From an uncultured delta proteobacterium (GTDB taxonomy: Bacteria; Myxococcota_A; Polyangia; Polyangiales; Polyangiaceae), in contig CAIVJW010000448.1 of NCBI GenBank assembly GCA_903906315.1, positions 1-36,017 of the forward strand: DNA of 36,017 bases. Reading direction: 5' to 3'. Of the stretch, positions 1-7,387 are shown in pieces (position 1 is the stretch's first letter; every line of letters starts with the position of its first letter). The notes beneath the pieces are model-generated. The model was not told the origin of the DNA, did not search any database, and worked only from the letters and a program-made list of their open reading frames with translations. A program made the translations under genes and the position numbers.

Positions 1-2
1 CG

Positions 3-365
3 CCGCCCGCGATCGGCTTCGCCGGCGCCCCGGCCGCGGACGCGCCCGCCTCCGCGATCGCGCCGGTCGAGGCCGCGCCGCAGCCCCCCTACCCCGCCGC
101 GTCCCCGCCGCCGACGCGCAAGGTGAAGCTGCGCGCCCTCGGCAACCCGGAGGTCGTCGCCTACCTCCTGCGTGGCGGCCCCGGCATCGTCGGCGCGACG
201 GTCGTCGGCGGCGCGGTGCACGTGACCTACGTCGGCAACGACACGAAGATCGCCGAGATGGTCGTCCACCTCGTGAAGAACGGCATCGGCGTCACGGGCG
301 TCGAGCCCGAGCGCAACGAGCTCGAGCGCATCTTCCTCGAGGTCACGAAGGGAGAGATGCAGTGA
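3..365 (+). CDS. ABC transporter ATP-binding protein, C-terminal end (partial)
   Basis: The frame is open from the left edge of the window, so only the last ~120 residues are present. They begin with a Pro/Ala-rich linker (about residues 1-39 of the visible part). A compact C-terminal domain follows, ending in a VEPERNELERIFLEV stretch, which resembles the tail of ATPase subunits of ABC-2 type exporters, where the ending often reads 'LEeiFleiT'. The Walker motifs lie outside the window, so the assignment rests on this tail and on the permease immediately downstream. The stop overlaps the next start as GTGA (362-365), which implies translational coupling. Family placement is inference from context plus tail similarity. 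An internal GTG at 123 is not needed as a start. Confidence 0.75.
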   Translation, partial: PPAIGFAGAPAADAPASAIAPVEAAPQPPYPAASPPPTRKVKLRALGNPEVVAYLLRGGPGIVGATVVGGAVHVTYVGNDTKIAEMVVHLVKNGIGVTGVEPERNELERIFLEVTKGEMQ

Positions 366-2104
366 GCGCGCAGACCGGCACGGCCCCGCCGAGCGGCCCC
401 GCCTCGCAGCGCTTCGTCGACCGCGCGCGCTTCCGCGTCGACCGCCTGCGCGCGCAGCCGAACCCGATCTGGATCCGCGAGCTGAAGCAGGCCGCGCGCC
501 TCACGCGCACGCCCGTCGTGCTCTCGGTCCTCACGGTGCTGGCGACGCTCCTGATGGCCTCGATCGGCGGCCTCATGGCCTCGGAGGCCAGCCCGGCGAA
601 GACCGGCGTCGTCCTCTTCCAGGTCTTCTTCTCGCTCGCCTACTTCATCGTGACGGTGATCGGCCCGGCCGTCGCCGCCAACACGATCGCCTCCGAGCGC
701 GAGGGGCACACCTGGGAGGCCGTGCTGCTGACCGGCGTGCGCCCGCAGACGATCGCGCGCGGCAAGTTCCTCGCCGCGTACACCGGCGTCGGCATGTACA
801 TCGTGATGCTGGCGCCCGTCGGCGCGCTGCCGTTCCTCTTCGGCGGCGTCACGGCGCTCGAGACGCTCGTCGCGTTCCTCTTCCTGTTCCTCGTCGCGCT
901 CCTGAGCGTCGCCTTCGGCCTCGCGATAAGCTCGAAGATGGCGAGCATGCGCGGCGCGATCGTCGTGACGCTCCTGCTCGCGTTCCCGATGTCGATCTTC
1001 GCGTTCAGCACGCTCGGCGTCGGCCTCTCGTTCGCCGCGCACGACGCGTGGCCCGCCGTCGCGCGAGGAGCGCCCGTGTGGCTGCCGACCGCGTACGAGC
1101 GCGCGCCGTTCGGCATCGAGTACGTGATCTTCCTCCTCGCGCTGCCGATCGCGTCCGTCGCGCTGCCCGCGTGGCTGCTCTACGAGGTCACGGTCGCGAA
1201 CCTGACGAGCGTCACCGACGACCACTCGTTCGGCGTCAAGCGCTGGTTCCTCGCCGCCCTGCCCGTCCTCCTCGTCGCGTGCGCGCTGCCGATCGCCGTC
1301 ACGCGATCGGGCGACAAGCAGGCGGCCGCGATCGCGGCGCTCTCGACGCTGAGCATGTTCCTCGCCTTCGTGGTGTTCATGTTCGCCGGCGACCCGGTCG
1401 GCCCCTCGCGGCGCGTCACCCTGCAGTGGGATCGCCAGGGCGCCTCGCGACTGCGACGCTTCCTCGGCCCGGGCGTCATGCGCTCGGCGGCGCTGCTGAT
1501 CGGCGCCGGGGTCGCCGCGTACGGCCTGCTCGGCGCGGCCGGCGCCCTCGCCGTCGCGACGTCGGGAGCCCCGGGCGCCGCGTCGAAGACGTGGGGCGTG
1601 GCCCTATTCCTGGCCTACGCCGCGGGGTTCTTCGTGTTCACGGTCGGCCTCGCGGCCTGGCTGCGCGCGCGATCGGGCACGACGCTGGTCACGCGCGTGC
1701 TCCTCTTCGCCGTCCTCTTCGCGGTCGCGGTCGGGCCGTGGATCGTGGGCGCGATCGCGGGCGCGCTCGCCGACACGGGCGGCTTCCGCGATGCGTTCGT
1801 CGTCGCAGCCCCGTCGCCGTTCTATGCGTTCTTCATGCTCGATGCCGTGGGTCGATCCGATCCGGGATCGGTGCTGATCGCGGGGCTCGCTGCGACCGTC
1901 GGCTGGGTCGCCGTGGGGCTCGGCTTCCTCGCCGCCGGTCGATCGCGCTGCGCGCGCATCATCGACGACCACGAGATCGCGCTCGCCGAGTCGGACCGTC
2001 GCCTCGCGCAGGAGGACGAAGAAGCGGCCGCCGCACGCGCGGGCGCCGCGAGGGCTTTCGGCGGCGATCCCGCCGAGGAGCCGAGCCCGGCGGTGGCGTC
2101 GTGA
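362..2104 (+). CDS. ABC-2 type transporter permease
   Basis: Polytopic inner-membrane protein of 580 residues, the membrane partner of the preceding ATPase. A cytoplasmic N-terminus of ~45 residues carries the 'NPIWIRELKQAARLTRTP' type segment seen before the first helix of ABC-2 permeases. Hydrophobic helices follow at about 50-75, 83-108, 138-160, 170-190, 200-222 and 250-275, with a second hydrophobic set from ~300 to ~530. The motif ASEREGHTWEAVLLTGV after helix 2 is the characteristic coupling segment of ABC-2 permeases (usually 'ERExGTlexLLlTP'). The GTG start overlaps the upstream stop. The C-terminal ~50 residues are a charged, Ala/Glu-rich cytoplasmic tail. The substrate cannot be told from sequence. 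The stop again overlaps the next GTG start as GTGA (2101-2104), so at least three genes form one operon. Confidence 0.88.
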   Translation: MSAQTGTAPPSGPASQRFVDRARFRVDRLRAQPNPIWIRELKQAARLTRTPVVLSVLTVLATLLMASIGGLMASEASPAKTGVVLFQVFFSLAYFIVTVIGPAVAANTIASEREGHTWEAVLLTGVRPQTIARGKFLAAYTGVGMYIVMLAPVGALPFLFGGVTALETLVAFLFLFLVALLSVAFGLAISSKMASMRGAIVVTLLLAFPMSIFAFSTLGVGLSFAAHDAWPAVARGAPVWLPTAYERAPFGIEYVIFLLALPIASVALPAWLLYEVTVANLTSVTDDHSFGVKRWFLAALPVLLVACALPIAVTRSGDKQAAAIAALSTLSMFLAFVVFMFAGDPVGPSRRVTLQWDRQGASRLRRFLGPGVMRSAALLIGAGVAAYGLLGAAGALAVATSGAPGAASKTWGVALFLAYAAGFFVFTVGLAAWLRARSGTTLVTRVLLFAVLFAVAVGPWIVGAIAGALADTGGFRDAFVVAAPSPFYAFFMLDAVGRSDPGSVLIAGLAATVGWVAVGLGFLAAGRSRCARIIDDHEIALAESDRRLAQEDEEAAAARAGAARAFGGDPAEEPSPAVAS

Positions 2105-3234
2105 GCGACGACGCGCGGCCCGACGGCGGAGCGGGCGGCCCCGACCCGGTCGAGCTGTCCGAGGAGGAGAGCACGGTGCTGATGCTGCTCGACGGGGCCG
2201 GGTCGATGGACGACCTCGCCGCGTCGACCGGCGTCGAGATCGGCCGGCTGCGGATCGTCATCGGCCGCCTCGAGGCGCTCGGCCTGCTCGACGGCGCGCC
2301 CGCCCAGGTCACGGGCGCGCCGCCCGCGGATCCGCTCGCCGGCTCGATCGATCGACCGCTCGAGGACCTCGCGAATGACCTTCCGATCGAGCCGATCGAC
2401 GCGATCGACGCGATCGACGCGCTGGACGCGACGGGGGCGAAGGCGGCCCCGGATCCCGCCGAGGCGATCGCCCCGACGACCGACGACGCGCCCGACGCGC
2501 CCGATCCGGAGGAGCCCGCGCGCGCGGCTCTCGAGATCGACCACCGCAAGCGCTTCGAGGCGGAGCTGCACCCGCTCCCGGTCGACGTGCGCGCGGAGCT
2601 AGCCGCGACGAGCGGTGACGCGAAGGCGCTGCTCGCGCTCTGCTTCGACCCCGACGTGGGCGTGATCCGCGCGCTCTTCGACAACCCGAACGTCGGCCTC
2701 GATCACGCGCGCCTCGCGGCCTTCCACCACCGCACGATGACGGGCCTCGACGTGATCGCGTCGCGCGGCGACCTGCTGCGCGACGCGCAGGTGCAGCGGC
2801 GACTGCTGCGCAACCCGATGCTCGGCGAGGCGCTCCTGCGGCGCCTGATCAAGCCGAAGCGCCTGATCGAGGTCTACAAGCTGACGGGCGATCGCGACGT
2901 GCCGGATCGGAGCCGCGGGAGCGCGCGCCAGCTCTTGCGCGCGAAGTTCACGACCGCCGATCCCGAGGAGCGCTGCGAGCTCATCTGGTCGACGGAGGGC
3001 CGCGTGCTCGTCGCGCTCTCGGGCTGCACCTTCGACAGCCGCACGAGCGCGATGCTCTGCGGGCGGCCGGTGATGTCGATCCAGCTGATCCAGAGCCTCG
3101 CGCGCTTCCCCGCGACGCCGCCGATGATCCTCGCGCACCTGCTCAAGCAGCCGCTCGTGAAGCGGCAGCCGCACCTGCGCAACATGCTCTTGCAGCACCC
3201 GAACGCGCCGAGCGACGTGAAGCGCAAGGGCTAG
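2101..3234 (+). CDS. Helical-repeat protein of unknown function, coupled to ABC permease
   Basis: Predicted 377 residues from the GTG that overlaps the permease stop. The open frame extends much further upstream, but that part merely shadows the permease. Residues ~15-62 look like a small winged-helix-like domain (EESTVLMLLDGAGSMDDLAASTGV, then IGRLEALGLLDG), similar to the 'few-helix plus L-x-x-LG-L' modules common in myxobacterial regulators. An acidic Ala/Asp/Pro linker follows with an ID-A repeat encoded by 9-bp DNA repeats. The rest (~150-377) is helical, with recurring 'NP.....L...' segments (FDNPNVGLDHARLAAF, RNPMLGEALLRRL, LLQHPNAPSDV), reminiscent of HEAT/leucine-rich-variant repeats. 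No catalytic motif is visible. Tight coupling suggests it assists or regulates the transporter, but this is inference. Confidence 0.75.
   Translation: MSDDARPDGGAGGPDPVELSEEESTVLMLLDGAGSMDDLAASTGVEIGRLRIVIGRLEALGLLDGAPAQVTGAPPADPLAGSIDRPLEDLANDLPIEPIDAIDAIDALDATGAKAAPDPAEAIAPTTDDAPDAPDPEEPARAALEIDHRKRFEAELHPLPVDVRAELAATSGDAKALLALCFDPDVGVIRALFDNPNVGLDHARLAAFHHRTMTGLDVIASRGDLLRDAQVQRRLLRNPMLGEALLRRLIKPKRLIEVYKLTGDRDVPDRSRGSARQLLRAKFTTADPEERCELIWSTEGRVLVALSGCTFDSRTSAMLCGRPVMSIQLIQSLARFPATPPMILAHLLKQPLVKRQPHLRNMLLQHPNAPSDVKRKG
2395..2430 (+). repeat. 9-bp tandem repeat (GATCGACGC) inside coding sequence
   Basis: About four consecutive GATCGACGC-like units encode the Ile-Asp-Ala run in the linker of the helical-repeat protein. 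The unit length is a multiple of three, so copy-number change would alter linker length without shifting the frame. Confidence 0.7.
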
Positions 3235-3256
3235 CCGCGCGGCGGGAGGGGGCGGC

Positions 3257-3285
3257 TTGACGCCCCGCGATCCGGACGGGATAGT
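3257..3285 (+). promoter_or_regulatory. Putative sigma70-type promoter of the fur-family gene
   Basis: TTGACG (3257-3262), a 17-bp spacer and GATAGT (3280-3285; four of six consensus bases). The ATG at 3292 lies only 6 nt beyond the -10 box, so transcription would begin at or next to the start codon, which predicts a leaderless mRNA. No Shine-Dalgarno sequence is seen before the ATG, in keeping with this. Confidence 0.5.
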
Positions 3286-3291
3286 TCGCCC

Positions 3292-3777
3292 ATGAGCGCC
3301 GTGGGGGACCTCATGCCGCACGTGGTCGACGCGCCGACGATCGAGCGGCTGCGCGTGCGCCTCAACGGCTACATGGCGAAGAAGGGCCTGCGCTCGACGG
3401 CGCAGCGGCGGCTCATCATCGACACGTTCTTCGAGGGCGCGTCGCACCGCACGATCGAGGAGCTGCTGCAGGAGGTCCGCAAGCAGGATCGCGGCGTCGG
3501 CTACGCGACCGTCTACCGCACGCTGAAGCTCCTGGCGGAGTCGGGCGTCGCCTCGGAGCGGCGCTTCGGCGACGGCCTGTCACGCTACGAGCTCGCCGAC
3601 GACGCGACCGCGCACCACGATCACCTGATCTGCGTGACCTGCGGGACGATCACCGAGTTCGAGGAGCCCCGCGTCGAGGATCTGCAGGACGAGATCGCCC
3701 GTCGCCACGGCTTCCGCGTGACGTCGCACAAGCACGAGCTCTACGGCGTCTGCCGGGCTTGCCAGGCGAAGGCGTAG
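3292..3777 (+). CDS. Fur-family metal-responsive transcriptional regulator
   Basis: 161-residue cytoplasmic DNA-binding repressor of the ferric-uptake-regulator family. An N-terminal winged helix (about 25-100) contains the family sequence 'KKGLRSTAQRRLI' and the recognition segment 'VGYATVYRTLKLLAESGV'. The C-terminal dimerisation domain carries the metal site cluster HHDH (108-111), with H146 and H148, and two CxxC pairs (C114/C117 and C154/C157) expected to hold the structural zinc. The HHDHLIC sequence favours a Fur/PerR-like member over Zur or Nur, but the metal cannot be assigned. Length is somewhat above the usual ~140-150 owing to an N-terminal extension of ~15 residues. It is transcribed alone, after the ABC operon and convergent with the next gene. 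Confidence 0.93.
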   Translation: MSAVGDLMPHVVDAPTIERLRVRLNGYMAKKGLRSTAQRRLIIDTFFEGASHRTIEELLQEVRKQDRGVGYATVYRTLKLLAESGVASERRFGDGLSRYELADDATAHHDHLICVTCGTITEFEEPRVEDLQDEIARRHGFRVTSHKHELYGVCRACQAKA

Positions 3778-3795
3778 CGACGCCCCGACGACGCC

Positions 3796-3810
3796 GCGAG
3801 CGCCGCTCGC
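3796..3810. terminator. Small hairpin between convergent genes
   Basis: GCGAG (3796-3800), a 5-nt loop and CTCGC (3806-3810) lie in the 32-bp gap between the fur-family gene and the convergent lipoprotein gene. The stem is short and lacks a T-tract, so a bidirectional terminator role is only plausible. Confidence 0.3.
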
Positions 3811-4877
3811 TACTCGCCGACCTGCGCGACGTAGCTGACCACGGCGCCGGGGTCGCTGCCGAGGATCATCGCGGGCAGCGCCGAAAGCCCGCCCGCCGCC
3901 GCGGCGGCGTTGTCGAGGACGACGTAGTACTGGCCGGGCTGCAGCGCGTAGCGGCGGCTGTCGGGCACGCCCGGGCGAATGGGGCCGCTCGCGTAGACGG
4001 TCCCCGGCGCGGGGCCGAGCGGCTGCCCCGTCTGGTAGCCCTCGCGCCACACGTCGCCCGTGCGCTTGTCGACGACGTACACGCCGAGCGGCGCGGCGGA
4101 CTGGAGCTGGAACGAGAGGTAGAGCGCCTGATCGCCCTTCGGCACCTCGAAGGGCCCGAGAAAATCGCGCTGATTCGAGCGGATCTCGACCGTCTCGTTC
4201 GCGAACGTGAAGCGGTCGCTGTCCTTCACCTCGAACGGGTGGTGGGGCTTCTGCGGCGGCTGGAGCAGGCCGAGGGTGAAGTCGTCGCCGCCGTCGTTGT
4301 GCACGACCGTGAAGCCGCGCACGAGCTCGCCCGAGACGACCTGGTTGCCGAGGAAGTTCGCCAGGCTCCCGAAGGGCGGGATGTTGGCGGCCAGGTCGAC
4401 GACCCGGTTCTCGACGTAGCCGAGCTGGAAGCTCGGACCGGCCACGACGCGGTTGAGCTTGGCCCAGATGTACGCATCGTCTCCCGCGAGCAGGAAGTCG
4501 GCCCGGTACTCCGCCGAGACGCTGAGCTGGAAGCCGACGCGCTTGGCCGGCGCCAGGTAGGCGTAGCCGGTGCCCGAGACGTTGACCTGCACGATCTGGC
4601 GCGCGTCGTCGACGTTGTACGTGCAGCCGTTGACGTAGAAGCGGCCGATGGCGGGCGATCGGTCCTGCAGGCGGAGGGGCACCCCGGACTTCATCATCTC
4701 CGGGCACATGCGGCTGGCACCGAAGTTCGAAAACAGCCACCAGCGCAGGCCCGGGCTCACGTTCACGAGGCCCTGGCAAGGGCAGCCGACGCCGGCCACC
4801 GCGAGCACGAGCACGGTGAGCGCCAGCGCGGCTCGCGCGAGACCCTTCGACGGAGGTTGGACCACGGCCGGCAGCAT
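3810..4877 (-). CDS. Putative exported lipoprotein of unknown function
   Basis: Predicted 355 residues. The N-terminus has a basic patch (K11, R15) and a hydrophobic stretch (about 16-31), ending GVGC with C32 as a possible lipidation cysteine. The -3 residue is not the usual Leu, so simple secretion is also possible. The mature part is rich in beta-prone and aromatic residues and lacks transmembrane helices. It contains pieces such as GYAYLAPAKRVGFQLSV and YVVDKRTGDVWREGYQTGQ but matches no enzyme motif I recognise. A GTG at 4865 is an alternative start that would still leave the signal peptide intact. It is co-oriented with the extensin-like peptidase gene upstream (gap 63 bp), so the two may be cotranscribed. 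No function is proposed. Confidence 0.75.
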   Translation of the reverse strand: MLPAVVQPPSKGLARAALALTVLVLAVAGVGCPCQGLVNVSPGLRWWLFSNFGASRMCPEMMKSGVPLRLQDRSPAIGRFYVNGCTYNVDDARQIVQVNVSGTGYAYLAPAKRVGFQLSVSAEYRADFLLAGDDAYIWAKLNRVVAGPSFQLGYVENRVVDLAANIPPFGSLANFLGNQVVSGELVRGFTVVHNDGGDDFTLGLLQPPQKPHHPFEVKDSDRFTFANETVEIRSNQRDFLGPFEVPKGDQALYLSFQLQSAAPLGVYVVDKRTGDVWREGYQTGQPLGPAPGTVYASGPIRPGVPDSRRYALQPGQYYVVLDNAAAAAGGLSALPAMILGSDPGAVVSYVAQVGE

Positions 4878-4940
4878 AGCCGTTCGACGGACGAGGACCC
4901 CGGCGCATTCGCCGCGAGGCGCGCAGGCCCGACGCGCGGG

Positions 4941-5759
4941 TCAGCGCACGAGGTGCCACGGCACGTCGGGCGTGAGCTCGAGGTGCAGGTGGTTCTTGTG
5001 GTGACGGTCGTAGTGGGGCGTCAGCATCACCGTGAAGAGGTGCTGGTCGGCCGCCTCGCACACGATCGACCGCAGCTCGCGCGCCTCGATCGATTCGGGC
5101 CGGGGCGGCGGGGCGCCCGGGCCGCACGGCGGCGCGCCCGGCGTGCCGTGGAAGTCGCGGTCGACGTCGAGCGACGCCCGCGCGCCCGAGATCGGGTCGG
5201 CGCGCTTGACGAAGCGGTACGCGTCGATCGCCAGGCCTCCCGGGTGGCGGCGCTCGGGCGCGCCGCTCGCGTGACGGCCGGGGCGCCATGCCGAGAAGAT
5301 CAGCACCTCCTCGACGTCGTGGGCGCGCAGGAGCGCCGACCAGTCGTGGAGCGCGAGGACGATCCGGCAGTCGAAGACGTCGAACGGGCTCGACGCGCGC
5401 TGGTGCGCCGGCGCGGCCGTGCGGAACACGACGCCGCCGACGCCGTTGGGGATGCGGACGGGCGCGAGCACGCCGGGGGCGCTCTCGACGGCGGTGACCT
5501 CGAGCGACCGACGCGAGGCCTCGGCGCGGCAGGCGTCGGCGTCGAGCGCGGCGTAGCGGGTCGCGGGGTGGGTCGCCCAGTCGGGGTGGATCGTCACGCG
5601 ACCACGGCCGCGGATCGCGGGCGCGCCCTTGCGGCCCGATCGCTGGGCCGCCGGACCGCGCCGAGGCGCCGCGCCGATCGCCGCCGGCTCGCCCTGCGCC
5701 CGCGCGGGCCAGGCGGCCGCGAGCCCGAGGGCGAGGGAGATCAGGACCGCGCGACGCAT
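4941..5759 (-). CDS. Extensin-like / M15-type zinc peptidase, exported
   Basis: Predicted 272 residues with a signal peptide (MRRAVLISLALGLAAAWPARA; cleavage expected near residue 21). The C-terminal half has the layout of the Extensin-like C domain, a branch of the LAS/M15 D,D-carboxypeptidase fold. It shows RRHPGGLAIDAYRF with H172 and D179 as metal ligands, and a terminal HHKNHLHLEL with H257 and H259, the HxH pair that completes the zinc site. Cysteines at 77, 131, 212 and 234 could form two disulfides, as expected for a periplasmic protein. Cell-wall peptide cleavage is inferred from the family; the exact substrate is unknown. It is divergent from hrcA and upstream of the lipoprotein gene on the same strand. 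Confidence 0.82.
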   Translation of the reverse strand: MRRAVLISLALGLAAAWPARAQGEPAAIGAAPRRGPAAQRSGRKGAPAIRGRGRVTIHPDWATHPATRYAALDADACRAEASRRSLEVTAVESAPGVLAPVRIPNGVGGVVFRTAAPAHQRASSPFDVFDCRIVLALHDWSALLRAHDVEEVLIFSAWRPGRHASGAPERRHPGGLAIDAYRFVKRADPISGARASLDVDRDFHGTPGAPPCGPGAPPPRPESIEARELRSIVCEAADQHLFTVMLTPHYDRHHKNHLHLELTPDVPWHLVR

Positions 5760-5832
5760 GAAGTCTGCTTGTAGCGCGACCCGGCCCGGCTGGGCACCCG
5801 ACGCGCCGCCGCCCGGGCCGACGCGCCTCGGT

Positions 5833-5861
5833 TTGACGGTCGAGCCGCGAGGGCCTACAAA
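5833..5861 (+). promoter_or_regulatory. Putative sigma70-type promoter of hrcA
   Basis: TTGACG (5833-5838), a 17-bp spacer and TACAAA (5856-5861). This would start transcription around 5868, about 8 nt before the hrcA ATG at 5876, leaving almost no 5' leader. No CIRCE operator (TTAGCACTC-N9-GAGTGCTAA) is present here. Confidence 0.5.
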
Positions 5862-5875
5862 ATGAGCACGGATTC

Positions 5876-6916
5876 ATGGGTGACCTCTCGCATCGATCGC
5901 GCAAGATCCTCTTTTCGTGCATCACGGAGTTCATCGCCACGGGCGACCCGGTCGGTAGCCGCACCCTCGCCCGCAAGTACGGGCTCGAGCTCTCCGCCGC
6001 GTCGATCCGCAACGTCCTGGCCGACCTCGAGGAGGCCGGCTTCCTCGAGCAGCCGCACACCTCCGCGGGCCGGATCCCGACCGACCGCGCCTTCCGCGTC
6101 TTCATCGACGCGCTGCTCGAGCTGCGCACGGTCTCGCCCGAGGAGCAGGCCCGGATCACCGAGCGCTTCACGGAGATCTACTCGCTCGCCGACGACCCGC
6201 TGCGCGCCACCGCCAAGCATCTCTCGGAGCTCTCGGGCGGCGCGGCCGTCATCGGCGCGACGAAGCCCGAGCTCCGCACGCTCTCGCAGCTGCGCTTCAT
6301 CCCGACGCGGCCCGGGCAGATCCTCGCGGTGCTCGTCTTCGGTGATGGCACCGTCGAAAACCGCTTCGTCGCGCTCGACGCGCCCCTCGGGTCCTCGGAT
6401 CTCGAGCGCGTCCACAACCTCCTGGCCGACGTCGTCGAGGGGCGCAGCCTCGGCGACCTGCGCGACCTGTTCGTGCGGCGCCTCGCCGACGAGCGCCTCG
6501 CCGTCGACACGCTGCGCCGGCGCGCGTTCGAGCTCGCGCAGCGCGCGACCGCCGAGGTCGACCGGCCGGCCGAGGTCGTCATCGAGGGCCAGGCGCGCCT
6601 GCTCGATCTACCGGAGTACGGCACCGACGTCGGCCGCCTGCGCAGGCTCGTGCGCGCGCTCGAGGAGCGCGAGGAGCTCGTCGGGCTGCTCGACCGCACG
6701 CTCTCCGCCGGCGCGGTCACGGTCTTCGTCGGCAGCGAGTCCGGCGAGCTCGGCGGCGCGCAGCTGAGCCTGGTCGTCGCCCGGTACGGCCAGCGCGGTC
6801 GCGCGTCCGGCACCGTCGGCGTGCTCGGCCCGACGCGGATGGACTACGCGAAGGTGATGCCGCTCGTCGACGCGACGGCGGCGGCGATGAGCCAGGCGAT
6901 CGAGCGGGGGAAATAG
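5876..6916 (+). CDS. hrcA: Heat-inducible transcription repressor HrcA
   Basis: 346 residues, normal for the family. HrcA represses class I heat-shock genes by binding CIRCE operators and is kept active by GroEL. The N-terminal winged helix is clear: SRKILFSCITEFIATGDPVGS, then LELSAASIRNVLADLEEAGFL and the family signature QPHTSAGRIPTDRAFRVF at ~61-78. The central GAF-like domain and C-terminal part run to GVLGPTRMDYAKVMPLVD near the end, the typical HrcA terminus. The ATG at 5876 gives the canonical N-terminus. In many bacteria hrcA heads a grpE-dnaK-dnaJ operon; here it is followed by 471 bp without a gene and then a convergent gene, so it stands alone. Confidence 0.96.
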   Translation: MGDLSHRSRKILFSCITEFIATGDPVGSRTLARKYGLELSAASIRNVLADLEEAGFLEQPHTSAGRIPTDRAFRVFIDALLELRTVSPEEQARITERFTEIYSLADDPLRATAKHLSELSGGAAVIGATKPELRTLSQLRFIPTRPGQILAVLVFGDGTVENRFVALDAPLGSSDLERVHNLLADVVEGRSLGDLRDLFVRRLADERLAVDTLRRRAFELAQRATAEVDRPAEVVIEGQARLLDLPEYGTDVGRLRRLVRALEEREELVGLLDRTLSAGAVTVFVGSESGELGGAQLSLVVARYGQRGRASGTVGVLGPTRMDYAKVMPLVDATAAAMSQAIERGK

Positions 6917-7387
6917 CCGAGCGAAGGCGCACTCTTCGTTCACCGACGCGCCCGGACCGAGCCACCGGAGGCTGGTCGACAAGCAGGAGCGCGAGCCGGC
7001 CGACCCCGCCGCGGTGCTCACCGGGGCGCCCCGCCGAGGCGCGATAGCCGCCCGCGACGGAGCCTCGAACGGCAACCCTCACCGCCGCGGAGCCTGCGCG
7101 CCCGCCGCCCGCCGCACGCGCTCACGGCCCCCGGTTGGCGCGTCGTCCACCGGCTGGCTCGCAAGGCCGTGGAGCGGATGGATAGGGAGCGAGAGGGGCG
7201 CCAAGGACGCCAAGAGCGCCAAGGGAAGATTGGGGGTGGGGTGCCGCGAGCCTGCGCGTCCACGAAGGGCGCGTCCGACTGCCGGCCTCCGGCCCCGCAG
7301 GGCCCGCTTCACCCTTCCTCTCGCTTGGCGTCCTCGGCGTCCTCGGCGTCCTCCGGGATCCGCACCGCGGCGCCCGTGAACGCGTAC
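6917..7387. other. Non-coding gap between hrcA and a convergent TPR gene
   Basis: No convincing gene is seen on either strand. The small frames here are Arg/Pro-rich shadows. The second half is occupied by a long imperfect inverted repeat (listed separately), which could also end transcription from both sides. Confidence 0.6.
7191..7355. repeat. Long imperfect inverted repeat made of 9-bp units
   Basis: The left arm (7195-7225) holds three units of the type GCGCCAAG/GACGCCAAG/AGCGCCAAG. The right arm (7323-7355) holds CTTGGCGTC followed by two CTCGGCGTC units, which is approximately the reverse complement. The ~95-bp centre has further imperfect complementarity (GCGAGCCTGCG near 7246 against CGCAGGGCCCGC near 7297). 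It could fold as a large hairpin and lies between convergent genes. It resembles the intergenic CGCCAAGG-type repeats found dispersed in some large GC-rich genomes, which is a memory-based comparison. Confidence 0.6.

Noticed and set aside
5760-5875. CIRCE operator upstream of hrcA
   Set aside because: Neither half-site (TTAGCACTC or GAGTGCTAA) nor a close variant is present; the isolated GAGCAC near 5865 lacks a partner.
3580-6171. 863-residue minus-strand frame
   Set aside because: It crosses fur, two envelope genes and hrcA in a wrong frame; the product is Arg/Pro-rich and featureless.
5862-6767. Alternative frame starting at ATG 5862 just before hrcA
   Set aside because: The product is an Arg/Ser/Ala shadow; the hrcA frame from 5876 carries all family motifs.
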